Shown: positions 35,946 through 45,419, numbered from the stretch's first letter. The stretch is DNA of 64,000 bases from Ruminococcaceae bacterium YAD3003 (GCA_900107185.1 FNPA01000002.1:212069-276068); one strand, 5' to 3'. Program-made: numbers and translations. The notes: generated from the sequence alone by a model not told the origin.

Positions 35946-36511
35946 TGGCTTTTATTTTTGAGAAGACTAAGATACCAGGAGTTGTAATTATTCAGCCTCA
36001 AGTATTCGGCGATAGCCGCGGATACTTTATGGAAACATTTAAGAAGACTGATTATGCGGCTGCAGGTATTGATAAAGAATTTGTTCAGGATAATGAGAGT
36101 TCGAGTACAAAAGGTGTTTTAAGAGGACTTCATTTCCAGAAGAACCATACACAGGGTAAACTCGTTAGAGTAACACGTGGTGAAGTTTTTGACGTTGCTG
36201 TTGATGTGAGACCTGGTTCAGAGACTTATGGTCAATGGGAAGGTGTAATTCTCAGTTCTGAGAAAAAGAACATGTTCTACATTCCTGAAGGCTTTGCACA
36301 TGGGTTCTTAGTGCTTTCCGATACTGCTGAATTTGTATATAAGTGTACTGATGTTTACGATCCTTCTTCTGAAGGCGGTATACCGTGGAATGATCAAACA
36401 GTTGCGGTTGACTGGCCTAAACTCGATGTACCATATAAAACAAGTGAGAAAGATGAAAAGCATGAATCTTTTGCTACCCAGGATTTCTCTTGGGCTGCTA
36501 AGTGGCTTTAA
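35945..36511 (+). CDS. rfbC: dTDP-4-dehydrorhamnose 3,5-epimerase
   Basis: A 188-residue cupin epimerase, the third step of dTDP-rhamnose synthesis. Motifs: DSRGYFMETFKKTDYA, DNESSSTKGVLRGLHFQ with the catalytic His, GKLVRVTRGEVFDVAVDVRPGSETYG and IPEGFAHGFLVLSDTAEFVYKCTDVY with the catalytic Tyr. Length fits the family. Coupled to rfbD by start-stop overlap; GGAGG precedes the next gene. Confidence 0.96.
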   Translation: MAFIFEKTKIPGVVIIQPQVFGDSRGYFMETFKKTDYAAAGIDKEFVQDNESSSTKGVLRGLHFQKNHTQGKLVRVTRGEVFDVAVDVRPGSETYGQWEGVILSSEKKNMFYIPEGFAHGFLVLSDTAEFVYKCTDVYDPSSEGGIPWNDQTVAVDWPKLDVPYKTSEKDEKHESFATQDFSWAAKWL

Positions 36512-36523
36512 AGGAGGCTATTA

Positions 36524-37411
36524 ATGAAGGGAATTGTATTAGCTGGTGGATCTGGAACACGTCTCTATCCATTGACCAAAGTAACATCTAAACAGTTACT
36601 TCCTATTTATGATAAGCCGATGATTTATTATCCTTTGTCAACTTTGATGTTGGCTGGAATTAGAGATATTCTCATCATTTCAACACCTGATGACACTCCA
36701 AGGTTCGAAGCGCTTCTTGGTGATGGTAGTCAGTTCGGTATTAAACTGTCTTATAAGGTTCAGCCCAGTCCTGATGGACTTGCTCAGGCTTTTATTCTTG
36801 GTGAAGAATTCCTTAATGGTGAAGCCGGTGCAATGGTCCTTGGAGATAACATTTTCTATGGAATGGGCTTCAGAAAGATACTCAAGGCAGCTGTAGAGAA
36901 TGCTGAAATCAATGGCAGAGCTACTGTATTTGGATATTATGTACCTGATCCTGAAAGATTTGGTGTAGTCGAGTTTGATGAAGACGGACATGTTCTATCA
37001 ATTGAGGAAAAGCCTCAGAATCCTAAGAGCAATTATGCAGTAACTGGTTTGTATTTCTATCCTGCTGGTGTAAGCGATAAAGCAAATCAGGTAAAGCCTT
37101 CTGCCCGTGGTGAGTTAGAGATTACGACACTTAATGAGATGTACTTAAGTGAGGGTATTCTTGATGTTCAGCGTTTGAGTCGTGGCTTTGCTTGGCTGGA
37201 TACCGGAACTATGCACAGTTTGCTGCAAGCTGCCGAGTTCGTAGAGATGGTTCAGAGTAGGCAGGGTGTTACAATTAGTGCACCTGAAGAAATAGCATAT
37301 ATTAATGGGTTTATTGATAAAGATACGTTGTTAGAGAGTGCTAAAGCATATGGCAAGAGCCCGTATGGTGAGCATCTTAAAGCTGTAGCGGAAGGAAAAG
37401 TGAGGTATTAA
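36524..37411 (+). CDS. rfbA: glucose-1-phosphate thymidylyltransferase
   Basis: A 295-residue nucleotidyltransferase, first enzyme of dTDP-rhamnose synthesis. [41 protein letters not shown] is the classic dTTP-binding N-terminus; GDNIFYG holds the metal Asp and [19 protein letters not shown] the sugar site. AAAGGAGG lies 8 bp before ATG. rfbB, the 4,6-dehydratase between rfbA and rfbC in the pathway, is not in the window. The gene's stop codon lies in the loop of a terminator that closes the long operon. Confidence 0.97.
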   Translation: MKGIVLAGGSGTRLYPLTKVTSKQLLPIYDKPMIYYPLSTLMLAGIRDILIISTPDDTPRFEALLGDGSQFGIKLSYKVQPSPDGLAQAFILGEEFLNGEAGAMVLGDNIFYGMGFRKILKAAVENAEINGRATVFGYYVPDPERFGVVEFDEDGHVLSIEEKPQNPKSNYAVTGLYFYPAGVSDKANQVKPSARGELEITTLNEMYLSEGILDVQRLSRGFAWLDTGTMHSLLQAAEFVEMVQSRQGVTISAPEEIAYINGFIDKDTLLESAKAYGKSPYGEHLKAVAEGKVRY

Positions 37412-37426
37412 CCTCACTTTTTTATA
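37396..37426 (+). terminator. terminator closing the LoaP-preceded glycan operon
   Basis: AAAAGTGAGGT pairs with ACCTCACTTTT around ATTA, then more T. The rfbA TAA sits in the loop. Confidence 0.9.
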
Positions 37427-37510
37427 TTGTTGCTTGTTTGAATGTAATGATTATTTGATATAATTCTTATGATAGTTTATATATTCATATAACTTTTCGG
37501 AGCGTCCATT

Positions 37511-39253
37511 ATGAAATTTAAATTCCCTAAGTTTTTATTAACTCTTATTGTTACATTTTCTATTCTAATTAGTAGTTCAGTTCATGTTAGAGCATGGAGT
37601 GGTATTAGTTTGGAAGTTAATTATGTAGCGAACGTAGTTAATGTTTATTATTACGGTGAGCCTCTTTATGCATTTGTTTGTTCTACGGGTAGTGCTACCC
37701 CCAGAAGTGGAACTTATTATACTCAGGCCAAATGGAGATGGAGAGGGCTTTTTGGGGGTGTGTATGGTCAATACGCTACTGCCATAACTGGTAATATTTT
37801 GTTTCATTCTGTTCCTTATACTGAAACTTATGAATGGGCACTTGAATGGTGGGAATACGATAAATTAGGAACATCTGCATCTATGGGGTGTGTTAGACTC
37901 CAAGTTTGTGATGCTCAATGGATTTATGATAATTGCCCTATTGGCACGCCGGTTACTTTTTATGGAAGCGAAGATCCTGGTCCTTGGGGTAAACCTAAAG
38001 CTTTTAAGATAAGTAATGCTCCAGAAGATATTAGAAATTGGGATCCTACCGATACGAATCCATATAATGCCTGGAATTATAATGAGGATTTTACCAAGTA
38101 TACGTTTAATGCTCAGCAGTATTTGAAGTACAATCCAGATTTAAAGAATTCTGTTGGAACAGATGAATTTAGTTTGAAGGTGCATTGGTTAACTACCGGA
38201 ATCAGAGAAAAGCGAAGAGCTTCAGATGAATTTGATTTGAAATTCTTTATGAATTTGTATCCAAATATTGCAAACGAATATGGTGAGGATGAATACGCGT
38301 ATGTTCAATACTACAATAAAGTAGGAAGAGACAAAGGCCAAATTGGAAGTGCTGATAACCCAAAGTATAAGACTGCTTCTGGTGTTTCAGTAAGATATCG
38401 AACACATGTTGAACAATTAGGTTGGCAAGATTTTTCTTATAATGGAGTTGCTTCTGGTACTGAAGATAGAGGTTATCGTATTGAAGCTATAACTGTTGAT
38501 ATAGATTCTCCATATGATCTTGGCGTTAAATATAGAACCCATGTTCAGAATTTGGGATGGCTAAATTGGGTTTATAACGGGGGCATTTCCGGTACTTCTG
38601 GTTTAGCATTGCGTGCTGAAGCAATACAGCTTGAACTTACTGGTGCTGCGGCTTCAAGTTTTGATATTTGTTATCGTGCTTATGTTCAAGGAAATGGATG
38701 GACTGAATGGTATAAAAATGGTCAAGTAGCTGGAACAACAGGCCAAGCGTTGCGATTGGAATCAATTCAGATAAAAGTTGTTTCAAAAGGAACTTCTAAT
38801 AATACAGTAAGTTACTCTTCTCACAGCGAAACGGTTGGGTGGCAGCCTACCGTTTCGGATGGTCTTAATTCAACTGTTGTAGGAAGGTCTTTACGTCTGG
38901 AAGGTGTTCGCATTTCTGTTAATGAACCACTAGGTATTGGGATTGAGTATAAAGCTCACGTCCAGAATATTGGATGGCAGAATTGGGTAAGAAATGGACA
39001 ACTTGCAGGAACTACTGGCAGAGCTTTAAGATTAGAAGCTTTGCAAATCCGACTAATTGGAGCTAACGCTGGAATGTATGATGTATATTATCAAACTTAT
39101 GTACAGGGCATAGGTTGGACCGGTTGGGCTAAAAACGGTGAAAAATGCGGTAGTGAAGGATTAGCTCTTAGGGTTGAATCTATCAAAGTAATTATTTTAC
39201 CGAAAGGTTCGCCCCCGCCTGGAAGCACTATTAAACCTTTCTATCACGGATAA
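37511..39253 (+). CDS. secreted L,D-transpeptidase with six ChW repeats
   Basis: A 580-residue exported protein. Signal peptide at 1-28 (LLTLIVTFSILISSSVHVRA). A YkuD-type L,D-transpeptidase domain spans about 30-155, with His99 (LFHSVPY) and the S-x-G-C-x-R active site (SMGCVRL, Cys127). A middle segment (about 190-285) carries two copies of a KYNPDL/NLYPNI-type motif. Six ChW (clostridial hydrophobic, conserved W) repeats run from about 294 to 575, each with a GW core and a [LR]R[LIA]E[AS][IL] end; the fourth is the most divergent. ChW repeats are thought to mediate wall or ligand binding. It may cross-link or anchor surface glycans or proteins. Confidence 0.88.
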   Translation: MKFKFPKFLLTLIVTFSILISSSVHVRAWSGISLEVNYVANVVNVYYYGEPLYAFVCSTGSATPRSGTYYTQAKWRWRGLFGGVYGQYATAITGNILFHSVPYTETYEWALEWWEYDKLGTSASMGCVRLQVCDAQWIYDNCPIGTPVTFYGSEDPGPWGKPKAFKISNAPEDIRNWDPTDTNPYNAWNYNEDFTKYTFNAQQYLKYNPDLKNSVGTDEFSLKVHWLTTGIREKRRASDEFDLKFFMNLYPNIANEYGEDEYAYVQYYNKVGRDKGQIGSADNPKYKTASGVSVRYRTHVEQLGWQDFSYNGVASGTEDRGYRIEAITVDIDSPYDLGVKYRTHVQNLGWLNWVYNGGISGTSGLALRAEAIQLELTGAAASSFDICYRAYVQGNGWTEWYKNGQVAGTTGQALRLESIQIKVVSKGTSNNTVSYSSHSETVGWQPTVSDGLNSTVVGRSLRLEGVRISVNEPLGIGIEYKAHVQNIGWQNWVRNGQLAGTTGRALRLEALQIRLIGANAGMYDVYYQTYVQGIGWTGWAKNGEKCGSEGLALRVESIKVIILPKGSPPPGSTIKPFYHG

Positions 39254-39295
39254 GATTGAATTTTGTTTTATGTGCTCATATATGAGGCTATTTAA

Positions 39296-40336
39296 ATGAA
39301 CATATTGAAAATTGCTTTCTTCGATGCTAAAGATTACGACAGACAGTCATTCGAAGCATCAAATGCTTCAGGTGAGTTTGATATCTGTTTCCTGGATACA
39401 CGTCTGACACCGGATACATATAAGCTTGCTGAAGGAGCCGATGTTGTATGTGTATTCGTAAATGACGATATCAATTCATTTGTAATTGATAAGCTCTATG
39501 AGATGGGAATAAAGCTTATTGCTCTTCGTTGTGCCGGTTATAACAACGTAGATGTTCAGTATGCTTATGGTAAGGTTCATGTTGTTCGTGTTCCTGCATA
39601 TTCTCCTTATGCTGTAGCCGAACATGCTATGGCATTGCTCCTTACGTCGATCCGACGTATTCATAAGGCTTATATCAGAACAAAGGATTTCAATTTCAGT
39701 CTTGAGGGTATGACTGGTTTTGATCTTCACGGTAAGACAGTTGGTGTCATTGGTACCGGTAAGATTGGCCGTATCTTTATCGATATCTGCCGTGGTTTTG
39801 GCATGAATGTAATTGCTTACGATAAGTTCCCGGCTAAAGATTCAGGTATTGAATATGTCTCATTAGACGAATTGTGGGAGAGAAGTGACATCATTTCACT
39901 CCATTGCCCGCTAACGGATGAGAACAGGCATATGATCAATTCTTCAACTATTGCTCAAATGAAGAAGGGCGTAGTGCTTATCAATACGTCCCGCGGTGCT
40001 TTGATTGATACAGAAGCTCTCGTTGAAGGCATTAAGGACCGTAAGATCGGTGCTGCCTGCCTTGATGTATATGAGGAAGAATCTAATATCTTCTTCCATG
40101 ACTATTCCAACCATATCGTTAATGACGATGTATTGGCTAGACTCATATCTATGCCTAATGTTATCGTTACATCCCACCAGGCATTCCTGACTCGTGAGGC
40201 TTTGTCCAATATCGCAGATACGACATTGGCTAATATCCGTGAATTCTTCAGTTCGGATAAGTGCGCTAATGAAGTTTGTTACAAGTGCGGTCAGATAGCT
40301 GATTGTAAGCAATTGCACGATAAGAAGTGCTTTTGA
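39296..40336 (+). CDS. ldhA: D-lactate dehydrogenase (D-isomer 2-hydroxyacid dehydrogenase)
   Basis: A 346-residue NAD-dependent enzyme reducing pyruvate to D-lactate. GKTVGVIGTGKIGRIFIDICRGFG is the dinucleotide fold; catalytic residues lie in LINTSRGALIDTEAL (Arg), DVYEEE (Glu) and TSHQAFLTREAL (His). LRCAGYNNVDV and YSPYAVAEHAMALLL are typical of fermentative D-LDH rather than phosphoglycerate dehydrogenase. The extra C-terminal CANEVCYKCGQIADCKQLHDKKCF is unusually cysteine-rich (five Cys) and might bind a metal. GAGG precedes ATG 39296. Confidence 0.9.
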   Translation: MNILKIAFFDAKDYDRQSFEASNASGEFDICFLDTRLTPDTYKLAEGADVVCVFVNDDINSFVIDKLYEMGIKLIALRCAGYNNVDVQYAYGKVHVVRVPAYSPYAVAEHAMALLLTSIRRIHKAYIRTKDFNFSLEGMTGFDLHGKTVGVIGTGKIGRIFIDICRGFGMNVIAYDKFPAKDSGIEYVSLDELWERSDIISLHCPLTDENRHMINSSTIAQMKKGVVLINTSRGALIDTEALVEGIKDRKIGAACLDVYEEESNIFFHDYSNHIVNDDVLARLISMPNVIVTSHQAFLTREALSNIADTTLANIREFFSSDKCANEVCYKCGQIADCKQLHDKKCF

Positions 40337-40365
40337 TTAATCAATAATATTTTTATAAAAATATA

Positions 40366-40416
40366 TTTATTAGTATAATAGCGTTGGTAACAGATTTGTT
40401 GCCAGCGCTTTTTTAT
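40366..40416 (+). repeat. direct repeat R1 containing a terminator
   Basis: Shares an identical 23-base block with R2 (46931-46977), starting TTTATTAGTATAATAGCG, plus a matching 3' part ending CGCTTTTTTAT. The two copies bracket a 6.5-kb gene cassette. Confidence 0.8.
40380..40415 (+). terminator. terminator after ldhA
   Basis: AGCGTTGGTAAC pairs with GTTGCCAGCGCT (12 bp, two G-T pairs) around AGATTT, followed by a T-run. Confidence 0.9.
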
Positions 40417-40457
40417 GGGGAAATTTATCTGATATTTGGGTTAAAAGGCTTATATAG

Positions 40458-41693
40458 ATGAAAAAGACGGTTTGTTTGGTAACTAATTGGTATCCGACTG
40501 AGGATAATCCGTTTAAGGGAGTTTTTTTTAAGGAACAGGCATTTGCTGTATCTGATGACTTCGATTTTATCGTTGTCCATATCAGAGATCATAAAAAGAA
40601 GAATATATTCAGTAAGCCTTCGTTGATTTCCCGTAATGTAGAGAATAATACGATAGAGTATACCTTTGATTTTCCCGTGCCAATATCAGTCGCCATTGCA
40701 GATGAATTCTGTGATTTTAAGATGAAGCACATAAAGTATGCGTCTAATCCCGGTATCGGCAGATATATCTCAAATAAGCACGTTAAGTACTATAAGAAGC
40801 AGCTGGTTAAGTTGTTTTCAGAGAATATTAAAGAGAATATAGATGCTTTCTACTGTGTTGATGCCCAGTTAGAGGCTTATATTATTCAATATCTGGCAGA
40901 AGCATTTAATAAGCCGTATGTAGTTGCAGAACATGCTCCGGTACCGTGGCCAGGCAATGTTATCTGCGATATCAACAAGTACGCAATTGAGAAGTCTAAT
41001 CTGTTCATTGCAATCAGCAACGATAAGATCAGACAGGTTCTTCTCCAGAATATTAAACTCCCTGAGATTGTATATCTCGGTAATCTGATCGATGAGACAA
41101 AGCTCCTGTGCAAGCAGAATAATAATGAAGTGAAGACGTTTATTATCGTTGCAGCGCATTCTTTTTATAAGAACTACGATATGTTCATTTCTGTAATGAA
41201 CAGGCTCTGTGAGATAGCAAAGCAGGATTTTAAGGTAATGATCGTCGGCTATGGTTCAAATAAGGGTTATTCAACCGGTGTTGAACAATTTGAAGCTAAA
41301 ATAAAGAGTTCAAAGTTTGCTGATAAGGCGATAATGATTCCTTCGGTTCCTCATGATCAGATAGGTGAGACCTTAAATAAAGCTGATGCGTTTATTATGA
41401 CATCTATTCAGGAAGGTCAGCCTGTGTCTGCTATGGAAGCTGCCTGCTGCGGATTGCCTATCTTTTCCACAAGATGCGGTGGAGTTGAAGACTACGTAGA
41501 TGCTAAAATGGGCAGAATCTATGATGTCATTGACTCAGAAGGCATGGCTAACGGATTAAATGACTACCTCGAAGGAAGAATCACATTTGATTCTGAGTAT
41601 ATTAGAAGCAATGTTGTTTCAAAATTCGGCAGGGAAGCATTTGCCAGGAATTTTGTTGATGCATTCAATAAAGTAATTGAACGTAATGAATAA
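40458..41693 (+). CDS. GT4 family glycosyltransferase
   Basis: A 411-residue GT-B enzyme. VCLVTNWYPTEDNPFKGVFFKEQAFAV opens the acceptor domain (WYP-x-x-x-NP-x-KG-x-F pattern of capsule GT4 enzymes); VVAEHAPVPWPGN follows in the middle; the donor half has FIIVAAHSFYKNYDMFISV, IPSVPHDQIGETLNKADAFIMTSIQEGQPVSAMEAACCGLPIFSTRCGG with the E-x7-E-like catalytic stretch. Base composition is like the housekeeping genes, unlike the AT-rich operon before it. First gene of the R1/R2-bracketed cassette. Confidence 0.88.
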   Translation: MKKTVCLVTNWYPTEDNPFKGVFFKEQAFAVSDDFDFIVVHIRDHKKKNIFSKPSLISRNVENNTIEYTFDFPVPISVAIADEFCDFKMKHIKYASNPGIGRYISNKHVKYYKKQLVKLFSENIKENIDAFYCVDAQLEAYIIQYLAEAFNKPYVVAEHAPVPWPGNVICDINKYAIEKSNLFIAISNDKIRQVLLQNIKLPEIVYLGNLIDETKLLCKQNNNEVKTFIIVAAHSFYKNYDMFISVMNRLCEIAKQDFKVMIVGYGSNKGYSTGVEQFEAKIKSSKFADKAIMIPSVPHDQIGETLNKADAFIMTSIQEGQPVSAMEAACCGLPIFSTRCGGVEDYVDAKMGRIYDVIDSEGMANGLNDYLEGRITFDSEYIRSNVVSKFGREAFARNFVDAFNKVIERNE

Positions 41694-42717
41694 ACTTAGT
41701 GTAGTTGTTATTATCTATAAGGTTGAGAAGTATCTTAAGCAGTGTTTGGACAGTATTCTCATCCAGACTTATAAAGATTTTGAATTGATCCTGGTTGATG
41801 ACGGATCTCCTGATGGTTGCCCGGCTATTTGTGATGAATATGCTGAAAAAGATGCAAGAATTAAGGTGATTCACCAGAAGAACCAGGGTTCGGTAATGGC
41901 CAGGTGGAACGGTTTCCTGGCTTCAACCGGCGAATATATCTCGTTTATCGACGGTGACGACTGGATCGACCCTGATATGTTTGAGAAACTGATGATTTCT
42001 GCTGATAAGAATAATGCTGATTTAGTCGTTTGCGGTTATAAGGAAGCATCTGAAGACGGTAATGTGGATAGAGGTTGTCCTATTGCGTCCGGTTTATATA
42101 CCGGAGATAAGGTTCAGACTGTTTATGATTCTGCTGTCTATACAGGTAAGTTCTATGAGGCAGGAATTAATCCTTCGCTCTGGAATAAGCTGATAAGACG
42201 ATCACTGTTGCTAGGAGATTACATTCCGGCTGACCCGTCTCTTAAGATGGGCGACGATGGTGCTGTATCTTATCCGGCTATATCCAAGGCTAAATCTATA
42301 TATATTGATAATGAATTTCATCCGTACAATTACAGGATAGTAAGTGGTTCACTGTCCAGAGCGTTTGATATTGAGTTTTTCAACCGTGCGATCAAGCTCT
42401 TTAGCGGTTTGGCGGATAATCTCAAGAATAATGAAGCGATGTTTAAGGGTATTTATCCTTATTCTTTGTTTATTACTAAGATCGGCATACTGAAACTAAT
42501 GGAGAGAGGTAATGGTTTAAAGCTTAGTGAGAAAAAGAAGATTCTAAGTGATTATTACTCGTCATATACTAAATTTCTGACAACTAAAGCCGTTAAGTCA
42601 GAGATTTCAATAGATTTCGATAGTGAACGGATGTTATATTTGTTTACTCAGGGTAAGGTAGATAAGCTAATCCGACATATATACTTTGATAAAGTAATCA
42701 GTAAGATTAAAAGATAA
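41686..42717 (+). CDS. GT2 family glycosyltransferase
   Basis: A 343-residue GT-A enzyme: LSVVVIIYKVEKYLKQCLDSILIQTY, LILVDDGSPDGCPA, GSVMARWNGFLASTGEYISFIDGDDWI (DxD). ATG 41686 overlaps the end of the previous gene by 8 bp; an in-frame TTG three codons upstream is less likely. The C-terminal half is helical, ending in a basic segment. Donor and acceptor unknown. Confidence 0.88.
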   Translation: MNKLSVVVIIYKVEKYLKQCLDSILIQTYKDFELILVDDGSPDGCPAICDEYAEKDARIKVIHQKNQGSVMARWNGFLASTGEYISFIDGDDWIDPDMFEKLMISADKNNADLVVCGYKEASEDGNVDRGCPIASGLYTGDKVQTVYDSAVYTGKFYEAGINPSLWNKLIRRSLLLGDYIPADPSLKMGDDGAVSYPAISKAKSIYIDNEFHPYNYRIVSGSLSRAFDIEFFNRAIKLFSGLADNLKNNEAMFKGIYPYSLFITKIGILKLMERGNGLKLSEKKKILSDYYSSYTKFLTTKAVKSEISIDFDSERMLYLFTQGKVDKLIRHIYFDKVISKIKR

Positions 42718-42744
42718 TGGAGATAAGGCCTTAAAGGCACAGAT

Positions 42745-43725
42745 ATGGATAAGAGAGTAACATTTGCAAAGACTGCAGTTAAACTTCCTGACGTAGCTTA
42801 CAGAAAGCTTCGCAGGTCTTTGTATAACAAAGAGAAGATCGGTATTGCTTCTTATTGTGATCTTATGAGATATTCGAATGGAAGGATTCCTGCAGATAAG
42901 ATCAGCTCATTTAAGAATGTCAGATCCATTACCGGCGGCCTCTATGACTATGAATACCTGAACATATGCTTTATTAATAACATGCTCTCGATTGTATTGA
43001 AGTCATTGTGCGAGGGAAATATCCCCAGAATAGACATTATCGCTAAGGGCAACAATCTGTGGGAACAGTTCTTCAAACAGCCGTTTGAGGGTTTAACTGA
43101 AGATAAACCTGTTGAAATCTATAATGAGAAGATGGTTGAGGCTTTCCCGAGCTGGGAATGTATCTATCAGGAAGATCAGGTCGATTTCTGGGGTGCTCTT
43201 TATAATGATTTCCTGGTTTTCAATGATAAGACTAATGATTATATACAGGATGAATTGAAGACTATTATTGGAGATAGAAGAGTTCTGGGTGTGTTATGCA
43301 GAGGCACAGATTATATCTTGAAGAAGCCGAAGAATCATCCGGTTCAGCCTGAACTCAATGAGATTATCGCAAAGGCACGCGAAGTGTTCGATGAGGGCGG
43401 ATACGAGTATATGTATCTTGCTACCGAAGACAGTAAGTTCGATGAGGCATTCAGAGAAGAGTTTGGTGATAAGATGCTCGTTAATAAGAGAATCTATTAC
43501 GATAAGATTTTCGACAGTCAGAAGCTTGAACTCATCAAAGATGTTCATTTCGAGCGTGAGAACGATGAGTATTTAAAGGGTATAGAATACTTGTCATCGC
43601 TGTATATTCTTGCGAACTGCAAGGGTTTGGTAGCAGGTAACTGCGGCGGTACACAGGCTGCAGTATTCCTTAACAGGAATAAATATGAGAAAAAGGTTAT
43701 ATTTGACTTGGGTTTATACGAGTAA
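42745..43725 (+). CDS. putative fucosyltransferase-like glycan enzyme
   Basis: A 326-residue protein not clearly placed by eye. RRVLGVLCRGTDYILKKP near residue 185 resembles the H/x-x-R-x-T/G-D donor-binding strand of GT11/GT23/NodZ-like fucosyltransferases, YMYLATEDSKFDEAFREEFG the next strand, and YLSSLYILANCKGLVAGNCGGTQAAVFLNR the closing sugar-nucleotide segment with a G-G-T-x-A turn. Its place between a GT2 gene and a flippase supports a glycosyltransferase role. A similar protein type is found in other Clostridia capsule clusters. Substrate unknown. Confidence 0.6.
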   Translation: MDKRVTFAKTAVKLPDVAYRKLRRSLYNKEKIGIASYCDLMRYSNGRIPADKISSFKNVRSITGGLYDYEYLNICFINNMLSIVLKSLCEGNIPRIDIIAKGNNLWEQFFKQPFEGLTEDKPVEIYNEKMVEAFPSWECIYQEDQVDFWGALYNDFLVFNDKTNDYIQDELKTIIGDRRVLGVLCRGTDYILKKPKNHPVQPELNEIIAKAREVFDEGGYEYMYLATEDSKFDEAFREEFGDKMLVNKRIYYDKIFDSQKLELIKDVHFERENDEYLKGIEYLSSLYILANCKGLVAGNCGGTQAAVFLNRNKYEKKVIFDLGLYE

Positions 43726-43737
43726 CAGGAGATAGTT

Positions 43738-45303
43738 TTGTTTAATTCTGAATCGAGAACATCTAATTCAATAAAGAATTCGGTCATTGGCGGAGCATCT
43801 ATGATCGTCAAGATTCTGCTTGCCTTTGCTTACAGAACGATCTTTGTTCACTTTTTGGCTGCAGAGTATCTGGGATTAAACGGATTATTCACTAATATTC
43901 TGACGATACTCTCATTAGCTGATCTCGGTATTACCACATCAATCGTTTACAGGTTCTATGAACCTATCAGCAAGAATGATGTTCATTATGTCGGCATGCT
44001 GATGAATTACTTTAGAAGGGTATACACGATAATTGCCATTGTTATATCAGTCATCGGATTAGCTCTGCTGCCGTTTTTGCCGTATCTCATCAAGGACGGT
44101 GATACTGTTCCACCGGATATTAATCTTTATCTGGTATATGTTCTGTTCCTCGCGAGCACTGTATCAAGTTATGTATTCTCATATAAGCTGACACTTCTTA
44201 CTGCAGATCAGAAGAATTACATATTCTCGGTTATTAACCTCATTATTGAGATCGCTAAGTATATTTTGCAGATAATTGTTCTTGTACTGACACACAATTA
44301 TACGATCACTCTGGTGGCTGCAATCGTAATCGGTCTGGCATTTAACTTCATTGCCAGTGTATGGACAACAAAGAAGTATCCGGAAGTGTTCAGTGTTAAG
44401 GAGATGCTTCCAAAAGCAGATCAGAAGGCAATACTCAAAGATACCCGTGCGTGCCTGTATCACAAAATCGGATTTACAGTGCTCTCCGGTACTGATAATG
44501 CTGTCTTAACCAAGATGATCAGTCTCGAAGCTACAGGTGTTTATTCGAACTATGCTTTGATCCTTACGTATGTTCAGACGTTTTTGACTCAGATTCTGGG
44601 TAATTTTACAGCATCTGTTGGAAACGCTATACAGCAGATGAAGGAAGATGAATACTATAAGTTATTCAAGAAGATGACATTCTCATGTTTGTGGATCTCC
44701 AGTGTTGTTATCGTATGTTTATATGTAGCGTTGAACGATTTTATAAATGTCTGGTTAGGTGAGAAGTACGTCTTAGATGAGTTTACAACTGTTGTATTAT
44801 GCATTCAGCTCTATATAACCATTACCCGTATTACCAATGGAGCTTTTGTAAATGCTGCCGGATTGTTTGTTAAAGACAGAGTCAGACCCCTTATTGAAGC
44901 AATTCTTAATTTAGTTATATCTATTATTCTTACCAAGCATTTTGGTATTGTAGGTGTTTTCGCTGGTACGGTCATAAGCTCAATGTTAACCGTATTCTGG
45001 AGAGAAACATATTTGCTCTATAAGTTCTCTTTCAAGAAAAAATCGTGGGGATACTGGGGAATGTATTTGTTGTTCACCGTGATTAGTTTGGGCGTTATCG
45101 TCGGTTTGATCGTATTGAAGAACGTTATAGGTATTGCAATGTCCAATTTCTTATGGATCCTTTTGGAGTGCATTGTTGCGTTCGTAGTAATTAACCTGAT
45201 CCTTATCGCTATATTCCATAAGCGGGAAGAATTCCAGTATCTTATATCTCTAATGAAGGGTTTGTTATCTAAGTTCAAACGTTCATCTGCCAAGGCTGAA
45301 TAA
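43738..45303 (+). CDS. Wzx-type oligosaccharide flippase (second)
   Basis: A 521-residue PST-family membrane protein with about 12-14 helices. The start RTSNSIKNSVIGGASMIVKILLAFAYRTIFVHFLAAEYLGLNGLFTNILTILSLADLGI is the pattern of Gram-positive capsule and teichuronic-type exporters. It differs clearly from the first flippase and would move a different lipid-linked unit. Start TTG 43738 has AGGAG 6-9 bp upstream. Last gene of the cassette before the toxin-antitoxin locus. A 20-bp hairpin follows it. Confidence 0.9.
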   Translation: MFNSESRTSNSIKNSVIGGASMIVKILLAFAYRTIFVHFLAAEYLGLNGLFTNILTILSLADLGITTSIVYRFYEPISKNDVHYVGMLMNYFRRVYTIIAIVISVIGLALLPFLPYLIKDGDTVPPDINLYLVYVLFLASTVSSYVFSYKLTLLTADQKNYIFSVINLIIEIAKYILQIIVLVLTHNYTITLVAAIVIGLAFNFIASVWTTKKYPEVFSVKEMLPKADQKAILKDTRACLYHKIGFTVLSGTDNAVLTKMISLEATGVYSNYALILTYVQTFLTQILGNFTASVGNAIQQMKEDEYYKLFKKMTFSCLWISSVVIVCLYVALNDFINVWLGEKYVLDEFTTVVLCIQLYITITRITNGAFVNAAGLFVKDRVRPLIEAILNLVISIILTKHFGIVGVFAGTVISSMLTVFWRETYLLYKFSFKKKSWGYWGMYLLFTVISLGVIVGLIVLKNVIGIAMSNFLWILLECIVAFVVINLILIAIFHKREEFQYLISLMKGLLSKFKRSSAKAE

Positions 45304-45319
45304 TCTGAATAATAATTTT

Positions 45320-45365
45320 GCCATAAGCCACGTGAGAAGTTACGTCTTCTCGTGTGGCTTATGGC
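45320..45365. other. 20-bp stem-loop after the second flippase gene
   Basis: GCCATAAGCCACGTGAGAAG pairs along all 20 positions (two are G-T) with 45346-45365, around the loop TTACGT. No T-run follows, so it is not a canonical terminator. It may mark a mobile-element scar or an RNA-stabilising hairpin. Confidence 0.6.
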
Positions 45366-45391
45366 TCTCCAAGCGGTAGCGCGGAAGGGAA

Positions 45392-45419
45392 TTGACATTT
45401 AGGCTTTATTCGATATAAT
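45392..45419 (+). promoter_or_regulatory. promoter of the higBA-like toxin-antitoxin locus
   Basis: Consensus TTGACA (45392-45397), 16 bp, consensus TATAAT (45414-45419). The -10 box is inside a 35-bp palindrome. Confidence 0.85.

Noticed and set aside
40374..40379. TATAAT in repeat R1 (and 46939-46944 in R2) as a promoter
   Set aside because: No -35 box at the right distance, and transcription would begin inside the 5' arm of the terminator hairpin.
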